Shown: positions 33,104-42,428, numbered from the stretch's first letter. The stretch is DNA of 64,000 bases from Ruminococcus sp. (GCA_017961625.1 JAGCWY010000073.1:1-64000); one strand, 5' to 3'. A program made the numbers and translations. The notes: generated by a model from the letters alone, not told the origin.

Positions 33104-35377
33104 ATGCTCAAAAAGCAGCATGACCGTATGGTCAGAAAAGCGCAGATAAAGATATTCATTATGATCATCAGCATCCTTCTTGCAGTTTTCCTTGCAGTTA
33201 TAATCGGTATAAACGTAATGACAAAAGCGGTGATGAGAGGACAGTCAAAGGAAGTTCTTCAGCAAATCGCCGCAGATCTTGAGTATAACGATCAGGAATC
33301 TTTCTTCTACTTCCCGAGGGAGGAGAACCGCAAGGACGATAAGGGAAGCGTACCGCTCTCAAAGCCTTCAAAGCCATCCGATGCTGCTACCACGGTTACT
33401 CCGGATACGACTTCGGGAGGTACGCAGGATACGAATGCGACTGATGTACCTGAGAATACCGACCCTCAGACAGATGATAACGGCAGTGAGCCGGATATAC
33501 CTCCGGAATCAGCTCCTGATACTCAGCCAGCTGAGACCGATACCACACTTCCGTGGTCGATATTCCCCACAATGCCCGAGGACGCTACGTTCCCAGATAT
33601 GTCACAGGGCGGCTGGGGCGGCCAGGACTGGGGAAATAACGGATGGAACTGGGGCTCTGGCGACGGACAGCAGTGGAACGGCACCTGGGGCGATAACGGA
33701 TGGAACTGGGGTTCTGGCGACGGACAGCAGTGGAGCAGCTGGGGAGGTCAGCAGGGCTCTAGCAGCAGTGGAAGTCAAGGCGGCAGCTGGGGAGGTCAGC
33801 AGGGCTCTGGCAGCAGTGGAAGTCAAGGCGGCAGCTGGGGAGGTCAGCAGGGCTCTAGCAGCAGTGGAAGTCAAGGCGGCAGCTGGAATCAGAACGGAGG
33901 TGACCAAAACTGGAACGGCTGGTACTGGGACGGCAAGCAGTGGAAAAACCAGGACGGCAGTACATGGGATGGCAAGGGAGTTCCTCCGTGGTTTGAGGTT
34001 GAAACCACAGCTGATGGAAAGAATTCTGACTGGTGGAGCGGCTCAAATCCGTATAATATATGGTCAACTGATAATCCTATGAATCCCATGAACCCCAATA
34101 ATCCGTATAACCAGTGGAGCAAGAAAGTAAAGGAAGGCGAGAGTGACGGAAGCCAGTCCGATGAGATTTCGCAGGAGTTCCAGAAGTACGGCGGAGCTAC
34201 GGATACCGGAAACGAAGATAGTACTGCTGGAGAGCCGGTCCTTGAACAGACAGCAAACAGCGGCAGTTATGAGATGGTACAGCTTGCAGGAGGCACTTCC
34301 ACAGCTCCCGTTTCAGGAAGTAGGAGCGCACAGGGTCAGAGCAGTGTCAAAAACGTGACGAATGCGGAGAATATACCGAAGAGCATCGGTTCTATAAATT
34401 ACTTTGCGATAATGGCAGATACCAACGGAAAGTATCTTAATAAGATGTATAACGACGATCTCTCCACTGAGAAGGCTCAGAAGTACATAAGCGCTATACT
34501 CAATGCAAACTATGATACCGGTATGATAAATTCATATCAGTTCTATAAGACGAGCAAGCCTAATGGTACTATAATGATATTCTCTGATAAGAGTTATGAG
34601 ATAAGCGTTCTTGAGCAGCTTAAGCGAACAACTATCATTATAGGATTTATAGCTCTTATAGTACTTTCGGTTCTGTCGTATTTCCTCAGTAAAAAGACCA
34701 TACAGCCTGTACAAGAGGCTTTCGACAAGCAGAAGCAGTTCGTATCGGACGCAAGTCATGAGCTTAAAACTCCTCTTACAGTAATATCCACCAACGCGGA
34801 CGTACTTGAAGGAGAGATAGGAAAAAACAAGTGGCTTGACTACATCAAGTCCCAGACTGATCGTATGAGCGTTCTTGTAAACGATCTGCTTAACCTTACA
34901 AGACTTGAAAACAGCAATAACGAGCTAGAACGCAGGTACTTCAACCTCAGCAAGGCTATAACAAATACAGCCCTGCCATTTGAGTGTCAGGCTTTCGAGA
35001 GCAACAAGAAATTTGAGGTTAATATTGAAGACAATATCATGCTCAATGGCAGTGAAAAGCATATCAAGCAAATGGCTGCCATATTCATCGACAATGCTTT
35101 GAAGTATTCCAACGATGGCGGTACAATACAGGTAACGCTTAAGCGTTCCGGTGAAAGGAAACTGTTCTCGGTATACAACACTGGTCAAGGAATCAAAGAG
35201 ACCGATACCGAAAAGATATTCGAGCGCTTTTATCGCAGCGACGAGTCGAGAAACCGTGCAACAGGCGGCTACGGACTTGGTCTTGCTATTGCAAAATCCG
35301 TAGCGGACAAGCACAAGTTCAAGATACACGTTCTCAATCAGCCTGGCAAGGGAGTATGTTTCATAGTAACCATGTGA
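33104..35377 (+). CDS. sensor histidine kinase with a Trp/Gly/Gln/Ser-rich extracellular domain
   Basis: A 757-residue membrane kinase. A first helix at about 10-45 and a second at 508-530 enclose an extracellular region of some 460 residues, far longer than usual. That region is acidic and Pro/Thr-rich (75-155), then has two units of NGWNWGSGDGQQW and three 16-residue units SWGGQQGSSSSGSQGG, then Asn/Pro/Trp-rich sequence. The cytoplasmic part has the H-box SDASHELKTPL with His552, NALKYSNDGG, and FERFYRSDESRNRATGGYG. GGAGG precedes the start. The repeats suggest flexible contact with wall or substrate, which is inference. Confidence 0.92.
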   Translation: MLKKQHDRMVRKAQIKIFIMIISILLAVFLAVIIGINVMTKAVMRGQSKEVLQQIAADLEYNDQESFFYFPREENRKDDKGSVPLSKPSKPSDAATTVTPDTTSGGTQDTNATDVPENTDPQTDDNGSEPDIPPESAPDTQPAETDTTLPWSIFPTMPEDATFPDMSQGGWGGQDWGNNGWNWGSGDGQQWNGTWGDNGWNWGSGDGQQWSSWGGQQGSSSSGSQGGSWGGQQGSGSSGSQGGSWGGQQGSSSSGSQGGSWNQNGGDQNWNGWYWDGKQWKNQDGSTWDGKGVPPWFEVETTADGKNSDWWSGSNPYNIWSTDNPMNPMNPNNPYNQWSKKVKEGESDGSQSDEISQEFQKYGGATDTGNEDSTAGEPVLEQTANSGSYEMVQLAGGTSTAPVSGSRSAQGQSSVKNVTNAENIPKSIGSINYFAIMADTNGKYLNKMYNDDLSTEKAQKYISAILNANYDTGMINSYQFYKTSKPNGTIMIFSDKSYEISVLEQLKRTTIIIGFIALIVLSVLSYFLSKKTIQPVQEAFDKQKQFVSDASHELKTPLTVISTNADVLEGEIGKNKWLDYIKSQTDRMSVLVNDLLNLTRLENSNNELERRYFNLSKAITNTALPFECQAFESNKKFEVNIEDNIMLNGSEKHIKQMAAIFIDNALKYSNDGGTIQVTLKRSGERKLFSVYNTGQGIKETDTEKIFERFYRSDESRNRATGGYGLGLAIAKSVADKHKFKIHVLNQPGKGVCFIVTM
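33637..33880 (+). repeat. tandem repeats inside the kinase gene
   Basis: Two 57-bp units (starting 33637 and 33694, coding NGWNWGSGDGQQW) are followed by three nearly identical 48-bp units (starting near 33737, 33785 and 33833). Near identity at DNA level points to recent slippage or unequal exchange, so copy number likely varies between strains. Confidence 0.9.
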
Positions 35378-35400
35378 CATACATTATTATAATAATTGCA

Positions 35401-35434
35401 GCGCCTCCGATAACATTGCCGGAGGCGCTTTTAT
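35401..35434 (+). terminator. terminator of the two-component operon
   Basis: GCGCCTCCG / CGGAGGCGC stem followed by TTTTATAT. Confidence 0.92.
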
Positions 35435-35444
35435 ATGCCGGAAG

Positions 35445-35498
35445 TTGACAGAGTATGCAATGTGTATTATAATTATTAATGTATACTCAACAACCGTC
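35445..35498 (+). promoter_or_regulatory. promoter and shared leader motif, copy A
   Basis: TTGACA-N17-TATAAT (35445-35473). The bases from the -10 onward (35468-35498), containing ATTAATGTATACT and AACCG, match 27 of 31 positions with 44871-44901 upstream of the zinc-ribbon gene. A hairpin AACCG...CGGTT follows. Confidence 0.75.
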
Positions 35499-35571
35499 GT
35501 CAGGCGGTTATTGTCATGGATCTTATTTGGAAAAACATTGATTATTATAATAACTGAAAGGAAACAACGAT

Positions 35572-37029
35572 ATGAAAAAAGTGCTGGAGCTGACTATGGG
35601 CAGAGCTTTATGCGCTGTTGATCTCGGCGACGGCAGCGAAAGGGGAGAGTATGTTCCTCAGGACTATATCCTCAGCAAACTCGGTAGACCTCACCGCAGC
35701 GTAAGCCTCATGTACTGCTATTACCCGCTTGATAAGGAGTTTCCAGGACGTATTTCGGAGGTATACAAGGACAGGGAAGTGAAGTTTCAGTGGGACTACC
35801 CTTATGATGATTACTTTCCATACCTCGGTGGAATAGGCGGCAGCACCGACGGGGAACCGTTTACGTTTATGCGCGATATACGCAGGCACGGTCAGGACGT
35901 TACTCTGACACTAACTATAGACCCCTTTGTTACAGACGAGCACCTTGCCGCTATAGGCGAGGATCTGAAAAGCTTCGGCAGACTTTTCCTGAGAATAAAC
36001 CACGAGGCTACGGGAGACTGGTTTGAGTTCTGTAAGAGAGCGAATCATCAGCAGGTAGCGGATTTCTACTGCCGTGCCGTGAGGATAATCAAGGAACACG
36101 CTCCCAATGTGCAGACGGTGCTCTGCATCGGTGGAGTAGAGGATATCGGCTCCGAGGAAATTGTAATGGAGAATGAGTTCACACAGGCTGTCCGCGATAC
36201 GGATATATGGTCTGTGGACAAGTATCTTGCTCTCCACTGGGGCTGGCCCTGCGATATCGCAGAGAGTGGTGGCACTACCCATTGCAGGTATTCCGTCCGG
36301 GAGGTGTTCGAGCTTACGAAAAGGAGCTATGAGCGCTTCATGCATCTCTGCGGCGGCACTTCAAAGCCTATGATAATGTCGGAAATGAACGCTGACGGAG
36401 ATGTTACAGGTCCTTATGAACAGGCTGAAATGGTAAGGCTGTTCTGCGATATCATAGATGAGGAAAATGCGGACTGGTTCACGGGATTTACATTTTATCA
36501 GTTCCGCGACCGCGGCAGGCTTGGACTCGAACGCGAGGACCCAAACAATGCAGATGTGGGTATCGAACAGCCAGTCATGAAGACCTACAGGGAGATAATA
36601 AAAAGGGAAAGGTTCCTGCCTTTAATGACTGTCGGCGGCGAAATGGAGCTCCCGGTGAAGCTGCGCTGGGGAAGCTCGGAGGATGCCGAGGGTATAGCTG
36701 TGCCTCTCAGATTTGAAGCTGCTCCCGTGTTCTGCGAACTTTTTTTCAGAGATGATTCAAACCTTATGCTGGAGTTGAACGGGCGCTGGTTCTATAAAGC
36801 TCCTGACACAAAATATATCGACCTTATGCCAGCATTCTACGAAAAACCTATTAACGGTGGCTGCGATATGATGCTGAAAATATTTGCTCCGCCTGCAAGC
36901 GGAGAGAATGACCTGTCATTAGAGGACGGTATGTTTAATTATTATTATGTACTTGAAAGGCTGCCGGAGATACGCATAAGAACTGCTCCCACAGAGCCTG
37001 ATAAAGATATTACGGAAGGAAATACATGA
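35572..37029 (+). CDS. putative clan GH-A glycoside hydrolase (GH26-like), not secreted
   Basis: A 485-residue protein with a probable TIM barrel in residues 40-350. FLRINHEATGDWFEF places Glu145 like the acid/base of GH26 mannanases (HE.nG.WF), and KPMIMSEMNADG places Glu271 as the nucleophile. Residues 360-475 form a beta-rich C-terminal domain. There is no signal peptide, so it would act inside the cell, perhaps on imported manno- or gluco-oligosaccharides, or it may have lost activity. It lies one base before ispD and shares its promoter, an odd pairing. Family assignment is by motif only. Confidence 0.55.
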   Translation: MKKVLELTMGRALCAVDLGDGSERGEYVPQDYILSKLGRPHRSVSLMYCYYPLDKEFPGRISEVYKDREVKFQWDYPYDDYFPYLGGIGGSTDGEPFTFMRDIRRHGQDVTLTLTIDPFVTDEHLAAIGEDLKSFGRLFLRINHEATGDWFEFCKRANHQQVADFYCRAVRIIKEHAPNVQTVLCIGGVEDIGSEEIVMENEFTQAVRDTDIWSVDKYLALHWGWPCDIAESGGTTHCRYSVREVFELTKRSYERFMHLCGGTSKPMIMSEMNADGDVTGPYEQAEMVRLFCDIIDEENADWFTGFTFYQFRDRGRLGLEREDPNNADVGIEQPVMKTYREIIKRERFLPLMTVGGEMELPVKLRWGSSEDAEGIAVPLRFEAAPVFCELFFRDDSNLMLELNGRWFYKAPDTKYIDLMPAFYEKPINGGCDMMLKIFAPPASGENDLSLEDGMFNYYYVLERLPEIRIRTAPTEPDKDITEGNT

Positions 37030-37030
37030 T

Positions 37031-37708
37031 ATGAAAACATCAGTTGTTATAGTATGTGCAGGGAACTCGACGAGAATGGGCGGTGTGAACAAGATACTGC
37101 TTCCCCTCGGAGAAAGAAAGGTCATAGGCGTTACCATGCAGGCTTTTCAGAGCTGTGAGAGTGTAAGCGAGATTGTGATAGTTGCCCGTGAGGATGATAT
37201 ACCTGCTATACAGGAGGAAGCAAAGGCAGCAGGCATAACCAAGCTTGCAGTCTGTACGACCGGCGGCGCTACTCGTCAGGCGAGCGTTATCAACGGCATA
37301 AAGAAGATATCCAAGGATACGGAGCTTGTTGCCGTACATGACGGTGCCCGTCCTCTTGTAAAGCCGGAGCATATCGAAAAAGTCATAAGGGACGCATCCG
37401 TATTCGGCGGCGCTACTCTTGGAGTTCCTGTAAAGGATACTATCAAAGCGGTTGACGGCGGACTGATAGTGGATACTCCGCCGAGAAGCTCCCTTTATAT
37501 AACACAGACTCCGCAGATATTCAAGCGCAGCCTTTACTTTGAGGGAATAGATTTTGCACTTGAGCATGATCTGGATTTCACCGACGACTGCCAGTTGGTG
37601 GAAGCCATCGGCGGAAAGGTGGCAATGACTGTCGGAGACTATACCAACATAAAAATAACTACTCCCGAGGATATCGCAATTGCGGAGGTGCTGCTCGGAC
37701 AGCGTTGA
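37031..37708 (+). CDS. ispD: 2-C-methyl-D-erythritol 4-phosphate cytidylyltransferase
   Basis: A 225-residue enzyme of the non-mevalonate isoprenoid pathway, joining CTP to methylerythritol phosphate. Landmarks: IVCAGNSTRMGGVNKILLPL at the N-terminus (nucleotide loop), TGGATRQASVINGI near 77, VAVHDGARPLV near 102 and TDDCQLVEAIGG near 185. The related ribitol-phosphate cytidylyltransferases share this fold, but the length and motifs favour IspD. It begins one base after the GH-A gene, so translation is probably coupled. Confidence 0.9.
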   Translation: MKTSVVIVCAGNSTRMGGVNKILLPLGERKVIGVTMQAFQSCESVSEIVIVAREDDIPAIQEEAKAAGITKLAVCTTGGATRQASVINGIKKISKDTELVAVHDGARPLVKPEHIEKVIRDASVFGGATLGVPVKDTIKAVDGGLIVDTPPRSSLYITQTPQIFKRSLYFEGIDFALEHDLDFTDDCQLVEAIGGKVAMTVGDYTNIKITTPEDIAIAEVLLGQR

Positions 37709-37744
37709 CAGCATATAAAGGGGGGATCGGTTCAGGGCGATTAC

Positions 37745-37756
37745 GCAAACGTTTGC
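37745..37756. promoter_or_regulatory. palindrome GCAAACGTTTGC
   Basis: A perfect 12-base palindrome of LacI/CcpA operator type lies between the converging ispD and metG genes, where no promoter is expected. Significance uncertain. Confidence 0.25.
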
Positions 37757-37796
37757 CTGACTTCAGCCTTTGATAGAATTATGTTTCTATAATAAT

Positions 37797-37839
37797 AAAG
37801 TCTCGTAAACAGCCTGTTGTGCTGATTACGAGACTTTTT
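37797..37839. terminator. bidirectional terminator between ispD and metG
   Basis: AAAGTCTCGTAA / TTACGAGACTTT with T residues on one side and A residues on the other, so it can serve both converging genes. Confidence 0.9.
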
Positions 37840-37843
37840 ATTT

Positions 37844-39829
37844 TTATCTTACCTTTGAGCCTACGGGGATGCTGTCATCTACGAATATCACCTTTACTCC
37901 GTCGGGAGTATCTGCTGCGCATATCATGCCGTTGCTGTCAACGCCTCTGAGTTTTACAGGCTTGAGGTTTGCGATGAGCTGGAGCTTCTTTCCAATAAGA
38001 TCCTCAGGCTCGTAGTACTGGGCGATACCTGATACTACCTGACGTCCGCCCATACCGTCGTCAAGCTGCAGGCAAAGGAGTTTGTCCGACTTCTTTACCT
38101 TTTCGCAGGCAACTACCTTTGCAACTCGTATTTCTACCTTTGCAAAGTCGTCTATGGTTATCTCCGGAGCGAGCTGTATTTCCTCCTTGGGGGCCTCACC
38201 CTTTTCCTCTGCAGAGAGCTTTGCCTTTGCAGCCTCCATATTCTTTGTGAGTATTGCGTTGAGTTCTTCTATTTCCTTGTCAACGTCTATTCTTGGGAAG
38301 AGTATCTCACCCTTGTGAACGGTAACATTCTCGGGAAGCACACCGAATTTGCTGAGCTTTTCGTACTCCACATCAGCTGCTGACGCACCTATCTGCTCCC
38401 ATACCTTTGGCATTGTAGTGGGCATGAAGGGCGCAAGGAGGGCAGAGGTTATTCGGATGGCTTCAAGGAGATTATAGAGCACAGCCGCAAGACGGGCTTT
38501 CTTCGTATCGTCCTTGCCAAGCTTCCACGGCTCTGTTTCATCGATGTACTTGTTTGCGCGGTCAACGACTTTTGAAATTTCTTCGAGAGCCTGTTTCAGC
38601 TTTGTTTCGTCGATGCATTTGTCCACCTCACCACAGAGTGAAGTAACTGTAGCTTTGAACTCGTCGTCGAGAGCATCACCTTCGCGTCCTGCTGGGAGAG
38701 TTCCGCCAAAATATTTGTCAGCCATTGCAACGGTACGGGAAACAAGGTTTCCGAAGCCGTTTGCCAGGTCAGAGTTTATGCGGTTAATCATGATTTCGTT
38801 TGAGAAGAGGCTGTCTGCATCGAGAGCTATTTCACGCAGGATATGGTATCTTATGAAATCACAGCCATAGCGTTCGCCAAGTACGAAGGGGTCAACTACG
38901 TTTCCGAGAGATTTCGACATCTTGACGCTCTCACCACCCTTGCTCTGCATGGTGATGTAGCCGTGTACCGCAAGGTGCTTTGGGAGTGGCAGGTCGAGAG
39001 CCATGAGCATTGCAGGCCATATAATTGCGTGGAAGCGCATAATGTCCTTTGCTACCATGTGAACGTCAGCAGGCCAGTATTTTTCAAAGTCGCTGTGTGC
39101 GGAGTTCTCGTAGCCGAGAGCTGTGATATAGTTCGAGAGTGCGTCTATCCATACGTAAACAACGTGTTTTTCATCGAAGGATACGGGAACTCCCCATGTG
39201 AACGAACTTCTTGATACGCAGAGTTCCTCAAGACCGGGCTTGAGGAAGTTGTTAACCAACTCAACTGCTCTTGTCTTTGGACGGAGGTAGTCTGTCTCCA
39301 TAAGAAGCTTTTCGATACGCTCTGCGAAAGGAGACATCTTGAAAAAGTAGGCCTCCTCCTTTACAAACTTTACGGGGCTGTGACATTCGGGACAGCATCC
39401 GTTCTCGTCGAGCTGGGAGTCTGTCCAAAAGCTCTCGCAGGGAGTGCAGTACTTGCCCGAGTATTCGCCCTTGTAGATGTAGCCTCTGTCGTAGAGCTCC
39501 TTGAATACATTCTGTACCGCTTCTACGTGGTAGTCATCTGTGGTCCGGATATATCTGTCGTAGGAAATGTTCATGTATTTACAGAGGTTCTTGAATTTGC
39601 TGACGATAACGTCAACGTACTCCTTGGGAGTAACGCCCTGCTCGGCAGCCTTCTGCTCTATTTTAAGGCCGTGTTCATCCGTGCCTGTAAGGAACATTAC
39701 GTCATGACCCTGCATTCGCTTATAACGGGCAATGGTATCACAGGCAACTGTGGTATAGCAGTGACCTATATGGGGCTCGCCCGAAGGATAATAAATAGGC
39801 GTGGTGATGTAAAAGGGTTTCTTTGACAT
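37844..39829 (-). CDS. metG: methionyl-tRNA synthetase
   Basis: A 661-residue class I synthetase charging tRNA-Met. Landmarks: YPSGEPHIGHCYTT (HIGH motif, residue 14 on), the knuckle Cys pairs CTPCES and CPECHS (near 125-145), KMSKSLGN near 305 and the C-terminal EMAP/Trbp111-like tRNA-binding domain (about 555-661, from FAKVEIRVAKVV to IPVGSKVR), which marks the longer bacterial form. Monocistronic, sharing a terminator with ispD. Confidence 0.97.
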   Translation of the reverse strand: MSKKPFYITTPIYYPSGEPHIGHCYTTVACDTIARYKRMQGHDVMFLTGTDEHGLKIEQKAAEQGVTPKEYVDVIVSKFKNLCKYMNISYDRYIRTTDDYHVEAVQNVFKELYDRGYIYKGEYSGKYCTPCESFWTDSQLDENGCCPECHSPVKFVKEEAYFFKMSPFAERIEKLLMETDYLRPKTRAVELVNNFLKPGLEELCVSRSSFTWGVPVSFDEKHVVYVWIDALSNYITALGYENSAHSDFEKYWPADVHMVAKDIMRFHAIIWPAMLMALDLPLPKHLAVHGYITMQSKGGESVKMSKSLGNVVDPFVLGERYGCDFIRYHILREIALDADSLFSNEIMINRINSDLANGFGNLVSRTVAMADKYFGGTLPAGREGDALDDEFKATVTSLCGEVDKCIDETKLKQALEEISKVVDRANKYIDETEPWKLGKDDTKKARLAAVLYNLLEAIRITSALLAPFMPTTMPKVWEQIGASAADVEYEKLSKFGVLPENVTVHKGEILFPRIDVDKEIEELNAILTKNMEAAKAKLSAEEKGEAPKEEIQLAPEITIDDFAKVEIRVAKVVACEKVKKSDKLLCLQLDDGMGGRQVVSGIAQYYEPEDLIGKKLQLIANLKPVKLRGVDSNGMICAADTPDGVKVIFVDDSIPVGSKVR

Positions 39830-39979
39830 AAGGATTGCTCCAATCTTAGTGTTTATTTCCCGTTTCCAAATGAAAGAAAGGACAAATTATATTATATCAC
39901 ATATGGTTTGAAAATGCAAGGTTACGGAACGGCTACGCTCTGTTTGCATTTTTCGATAAAAAAGAGTGCTAAAAAGTAA

Positions 39980-40008
39980 TAGACAACCGATGCAAGGCGT
40001 GATATAAT
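39980..40008 (+). promoter_or_regulatory. promoter of the LRR-dockerin gene
   Basis: TAGACA-N17-TATAAT about 30 bases before the start at 40041. Confidence 0.6.
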
Positions 40009-40040
40009 ATGTAAAAATACAGTGAAAAGGAGTAACCACA

Positions 40041-41180
40041 ATGAAACTATCAAGAGTATACACGCTTCTGACCACAGCAAGCCTTACAGTATGCCTTGCA
40101 CCAAAAGTATTTGAAGATATCCATGCAAACGCTATATTTTACGCATGGACAGAAGCCGAGTACAGTGACTACATCGACGAAATCCGCTATGACTTCTTTT
40201 CCGATCATGTTGTTGTCGGCTACTGCGAAAAAGGCGGCGACATCGTTATCCCTTCCGAGATAGAAGGACTTCCCGTTACGGAAATATTTGACGGAGCATT
40301 TTATTCAGAAAAGATCACTTCTATTGTTCTTCCCGACTCTGTCCATGAGATAAGCGAGCATATGTGTGCGAATTGTATCAACCTTAGATCAATAAAGCTT
40401 CCTGCAAATATCACGTCCATACCAGAATTTGCGTTTGAAGGATGTAGCTCTCTCGAAAAGATAGACATACCGTCAGGGGTAACACATATCGATAGATGCG
40501 CTTTCTTCGGCTGCACATCGCTTAAAGAAGTAAAACTTCCCGAAAAACTGGAAACTCTTAACGATAGCTGTTTTGCTGACTGTGGCCTTGAATCTATTGA
40601 TTTCCCAAAGGGGGTAACCGAGATACCGCTCCGCAGCTTTACAGGCAACAGCTTCAAGGAGCTCACTATTCCCAAAAATATTAAAAAGATAGACGGCTGG
40701 GCTTTCTATGAGTGCTATAAACTGGAGAAACTTACAGTGCTCAATCCTCTATGCGATATTGAGTCCCGTCTTGATTTTGTCTTCGGCGGAGGACACATAG
40801 ACGAGAACGGCAATCTTATAGAGGAAAGAGTTTCATGTACCTGCTACGGTTACAAGGGCTCTACCCTTGAAAAATCGGCAAATGAAAGCACAGCAAAAAA
40901 CGCAGGTTTTACCTTTGTTGCTCTTGATGAAGAGATATCTCCCAAGCTTGGTGATCTTACGGGAGACGGTATCATTGACGCAGTTGACGCTTCAAATGTG
41001 CTTAGAGCTTATACTAAATTTTCAACAGGTGAAGCAAGCCCTACAGAACATGAGCTTGCAGTTTCCGATATAAACAAAGACGGATTCATTGATGCCGTTG
41101 ACGCTTCTATGATTTTGAAATATTATACTTATATATCGACAGACGGAACAAAAGCAATTGAAGAATACTTTGGGTTATAA
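40041..41180 (+). CDS. secreted leucine-rich-repeat protein with a type I dockerin
   Basis: A 379-residue cellulosomal-type protein. Signal peptide in residues 1-31 (cut near IHANA); BspA-type leucine-rich repeats (LRR_5) in 55-260, with units such as IPEFAFEGCSSLEKIDIPSG and IDRCAFFGCTSLKEVKLPE; and a dockerin at about 305-375 with two calcium loops, LTGDGIIDAVDAS and INKDGFIDAVDAS. The dockerin would dock it to a scaffoldin cohesin; LRR domains of this kind often bind proteins or surfaces. AAAAGGAG precedes the ATG. No catalytic domain is seen. Confidence 0.9.
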   Translation: MKLSRVYTLLTTASLTVCLAPKVFEDIHANAIFYAWTEAEYSDYIDEIRYDFFSDHVVVGYCEKGGDIVIPSEIEGLPVTEIFDGAFYSEKITSIVLPDSVHEISEHMCANCINLRSIKLPANITSIPEFAFEGCSSLEKIDIPSGVTHIDRCAFFGCTSLKEVKLPEKLETLNDSCFADCGLESIDFPKGVTEIPLRSFTGNSFKELTIPKNIKKIDGWAFYECYKLEKLTVLNPLCDIESRLDFVFGGGHIDENGNLIEERVSCTCYGYKGSTLEKSANESTAKNAGFTFVALDEEISPKLGDLTGDGIIDAVDASNVLRAYTKFSTGEASPTEHELAVSDINKDGFIDAVDASMILKYYTYISTDGTKAIEEYFGL

Positions 41181-41228
41181 ATGTTAATTTTTTGCACACG
41201 GAAATACGAAAAATTCACATACTGTCTA

Positions 41229-41257
41229 TTGAAATAGTAAAATCGCAATGTTATAAT
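41229..41257 (+). promoter_or_regulatory. promoter of the second dockerin gene
   Basis: TTGAAA-N17-TATAAT about 35 bases before the start at 41294. Confidence 0.65.
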
Positions 41258-41293
41258 ATATATAGAAAAAATCATCCTGAGAGGAGAATTTCT

Positions 41294-42388
41294 ATGAAAC
41301 TTGCGAGGTTACTGGGAGCGGCAGTAGCTACGTATTTTTTGGTTTCAGCCAGTTTTCTGCCTCATTTTGCGGCAGCCGACAAAGCTGTGGGAGATATGTA
41401 CCGACTCAACGGTATAGATCCCTACGATTCGCCTGTAAAGCCCATACTTTCTATCAGCAGGATAGAGCTAACCCTCGAAGAAGCGAGGGAGAAGCCGACT
41501 CAGGCAGTCGAAATATCCGTCAGGGGTGCGGATAAAAAATACGGTCCTACGGCACTTCATATAAACTATGACGAAAGACTGGATATTGTCGTTGACGATG
41601 GATACTACGCAGATAGGGGGAAGGCTATAGATAAGCTGGAGGATATGCAGTATCTTTCTGGCCCTCACTGTATCGGCTTTGTTACAGCTGGCACGGGTAA
41701 CAACGGCAGGGACGGCGTTATGTGGACTATGTACTTTACTCTTCCGGAGGATATGCAGGCGGGGGACATTTATCCCATATATGTGGAGTATAAGCACCCC
41801 GGAATTACCAACGACCTTTTTACTAACTTAAAAAACGACAAGGAAGGCAGAATGATGGAAGCGTGGCTCTTCACTAACGGCATTGAGCACGGCTACATAA
41901 AAATAAAGGAGCCTTTACAGACTACCACTACTTCCACTGAAACGACAACAACAATTACAACTACCGCTAAAACCACAACGATGGCTACAAGTCCAACAAC
42001 TACCACCAAGGTTACTGCGACAACTACAACAAAAAAGGCCATGATTACTTCTACAAAGCCTGTGACCACTACCCGGAAAACTACCATCACCACAGCCACG
42101 ACTACGACAACATCAGTTACAACTACTGTGCCGGAGCCTTTATATCGCTGCGGCGACCCTAACGGAGACGGCATGATTGACGCGGTGGATTCTTCGTTGG
42201 TACTGGCAGCTTATTCAAGTTTTTCCATAGGTAAAGCCGTTCCCGATGAAAAGAGCTATGCCACTTCAGATGTGAATGGAGACGGTTTTGTAGACGCTGT
42301 CGATGCTTCGAAGATACTTGCCTACTATGCTTATGTATCGTCAGACGGAAAGCGCAGCTTTGAGGAGTACCTGAGGGGGTACAGATAA
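41294..42388 (+). CDS. secreted cohesin-like/beta-sandwich protein with Thr-rich linker and dockerin
   Basis: A 364-residue exported protein. The start at 41294 (AGGAGAATTTCT upstream) gives a signal peptide ending near FAAA (residue 28). Residues 40-200 form a beta-rich domain whose layout (ISVRGADKKYGPTALHINYD ... VMWTMYFTLPEDMQAGDIYP) recalls cohesins; this is a fold-level guess. A linker of almost pure Thr (210-290) leads to a dockerin with GDPNGDGMIDAVDSS and DVNGDGFVDAVDAS. A protein with both cohesin and dockerin would be an adaptor scaffoldin. It follows the LRR-dockerin gene but has its own promoter. Confidence 0.8.
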   Translation: MKLARLLGAAVATYFLVSASFLPHFAAADKAVGDMYRLNGIDPYDSPVKPILSISRIELTLEEAREKPTQAVEISVRGADKKYGPTALHINYDERLDIVVDDGYYADRGKAIDKLEDMQYLSGPHCIGFVTAGTGNNGRDGVMWTMYFTLPEDMQAGDIYPIYVEYKHPGITNDLFTNLKNDKEGRMMEAWLFTNGIEHGYIKIKEPLQTTTTSTETTTTITTTAKTTTMATSPTTTTKVTATTTTKKAMITSTKPVTTTRKTTITTATTTTTSVTTTVPEPLYRCGDPNGDGMIDAVDSSLVLAAYSSFSIGKAVPDEKSYATSDVNGDGFVDAVDASKILAYYAYVSSDGKRSFEEYLRGYR

Positions 42389-42397
42389 AAGAATACA

Positions 42398-42426
42398 AAG
42401 AAGCGGGCTGGCCTCGCTTCTTTTTT
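42398..42426 (+). terminator. terminator of the dockerin gene and intron insertion point
   Basis: AAGAAGCG / CGCTTCTT stem with a six-T tail. The group II intron sequence starts 3 bases later, the site preferred by class C introns. Confidence 0.88.
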
Positions 42427-42428
42427 AG

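Noticed and set aside
33637..33880. Regular repeats that could suggest a CRISPR array
   Set aside because: The units are contiguous, in frame, and code for the kinase repeat domain; there are no unique spacers and no cas genes.
33279..34082. 267-codon plus-strand frame with AAGEVSRALAAVEVKA repeats
   Set aside because: Overlaps the kinase gene in another frame; its repeats only mirror the tandem repeats of the kinase gene. No ribosome site.
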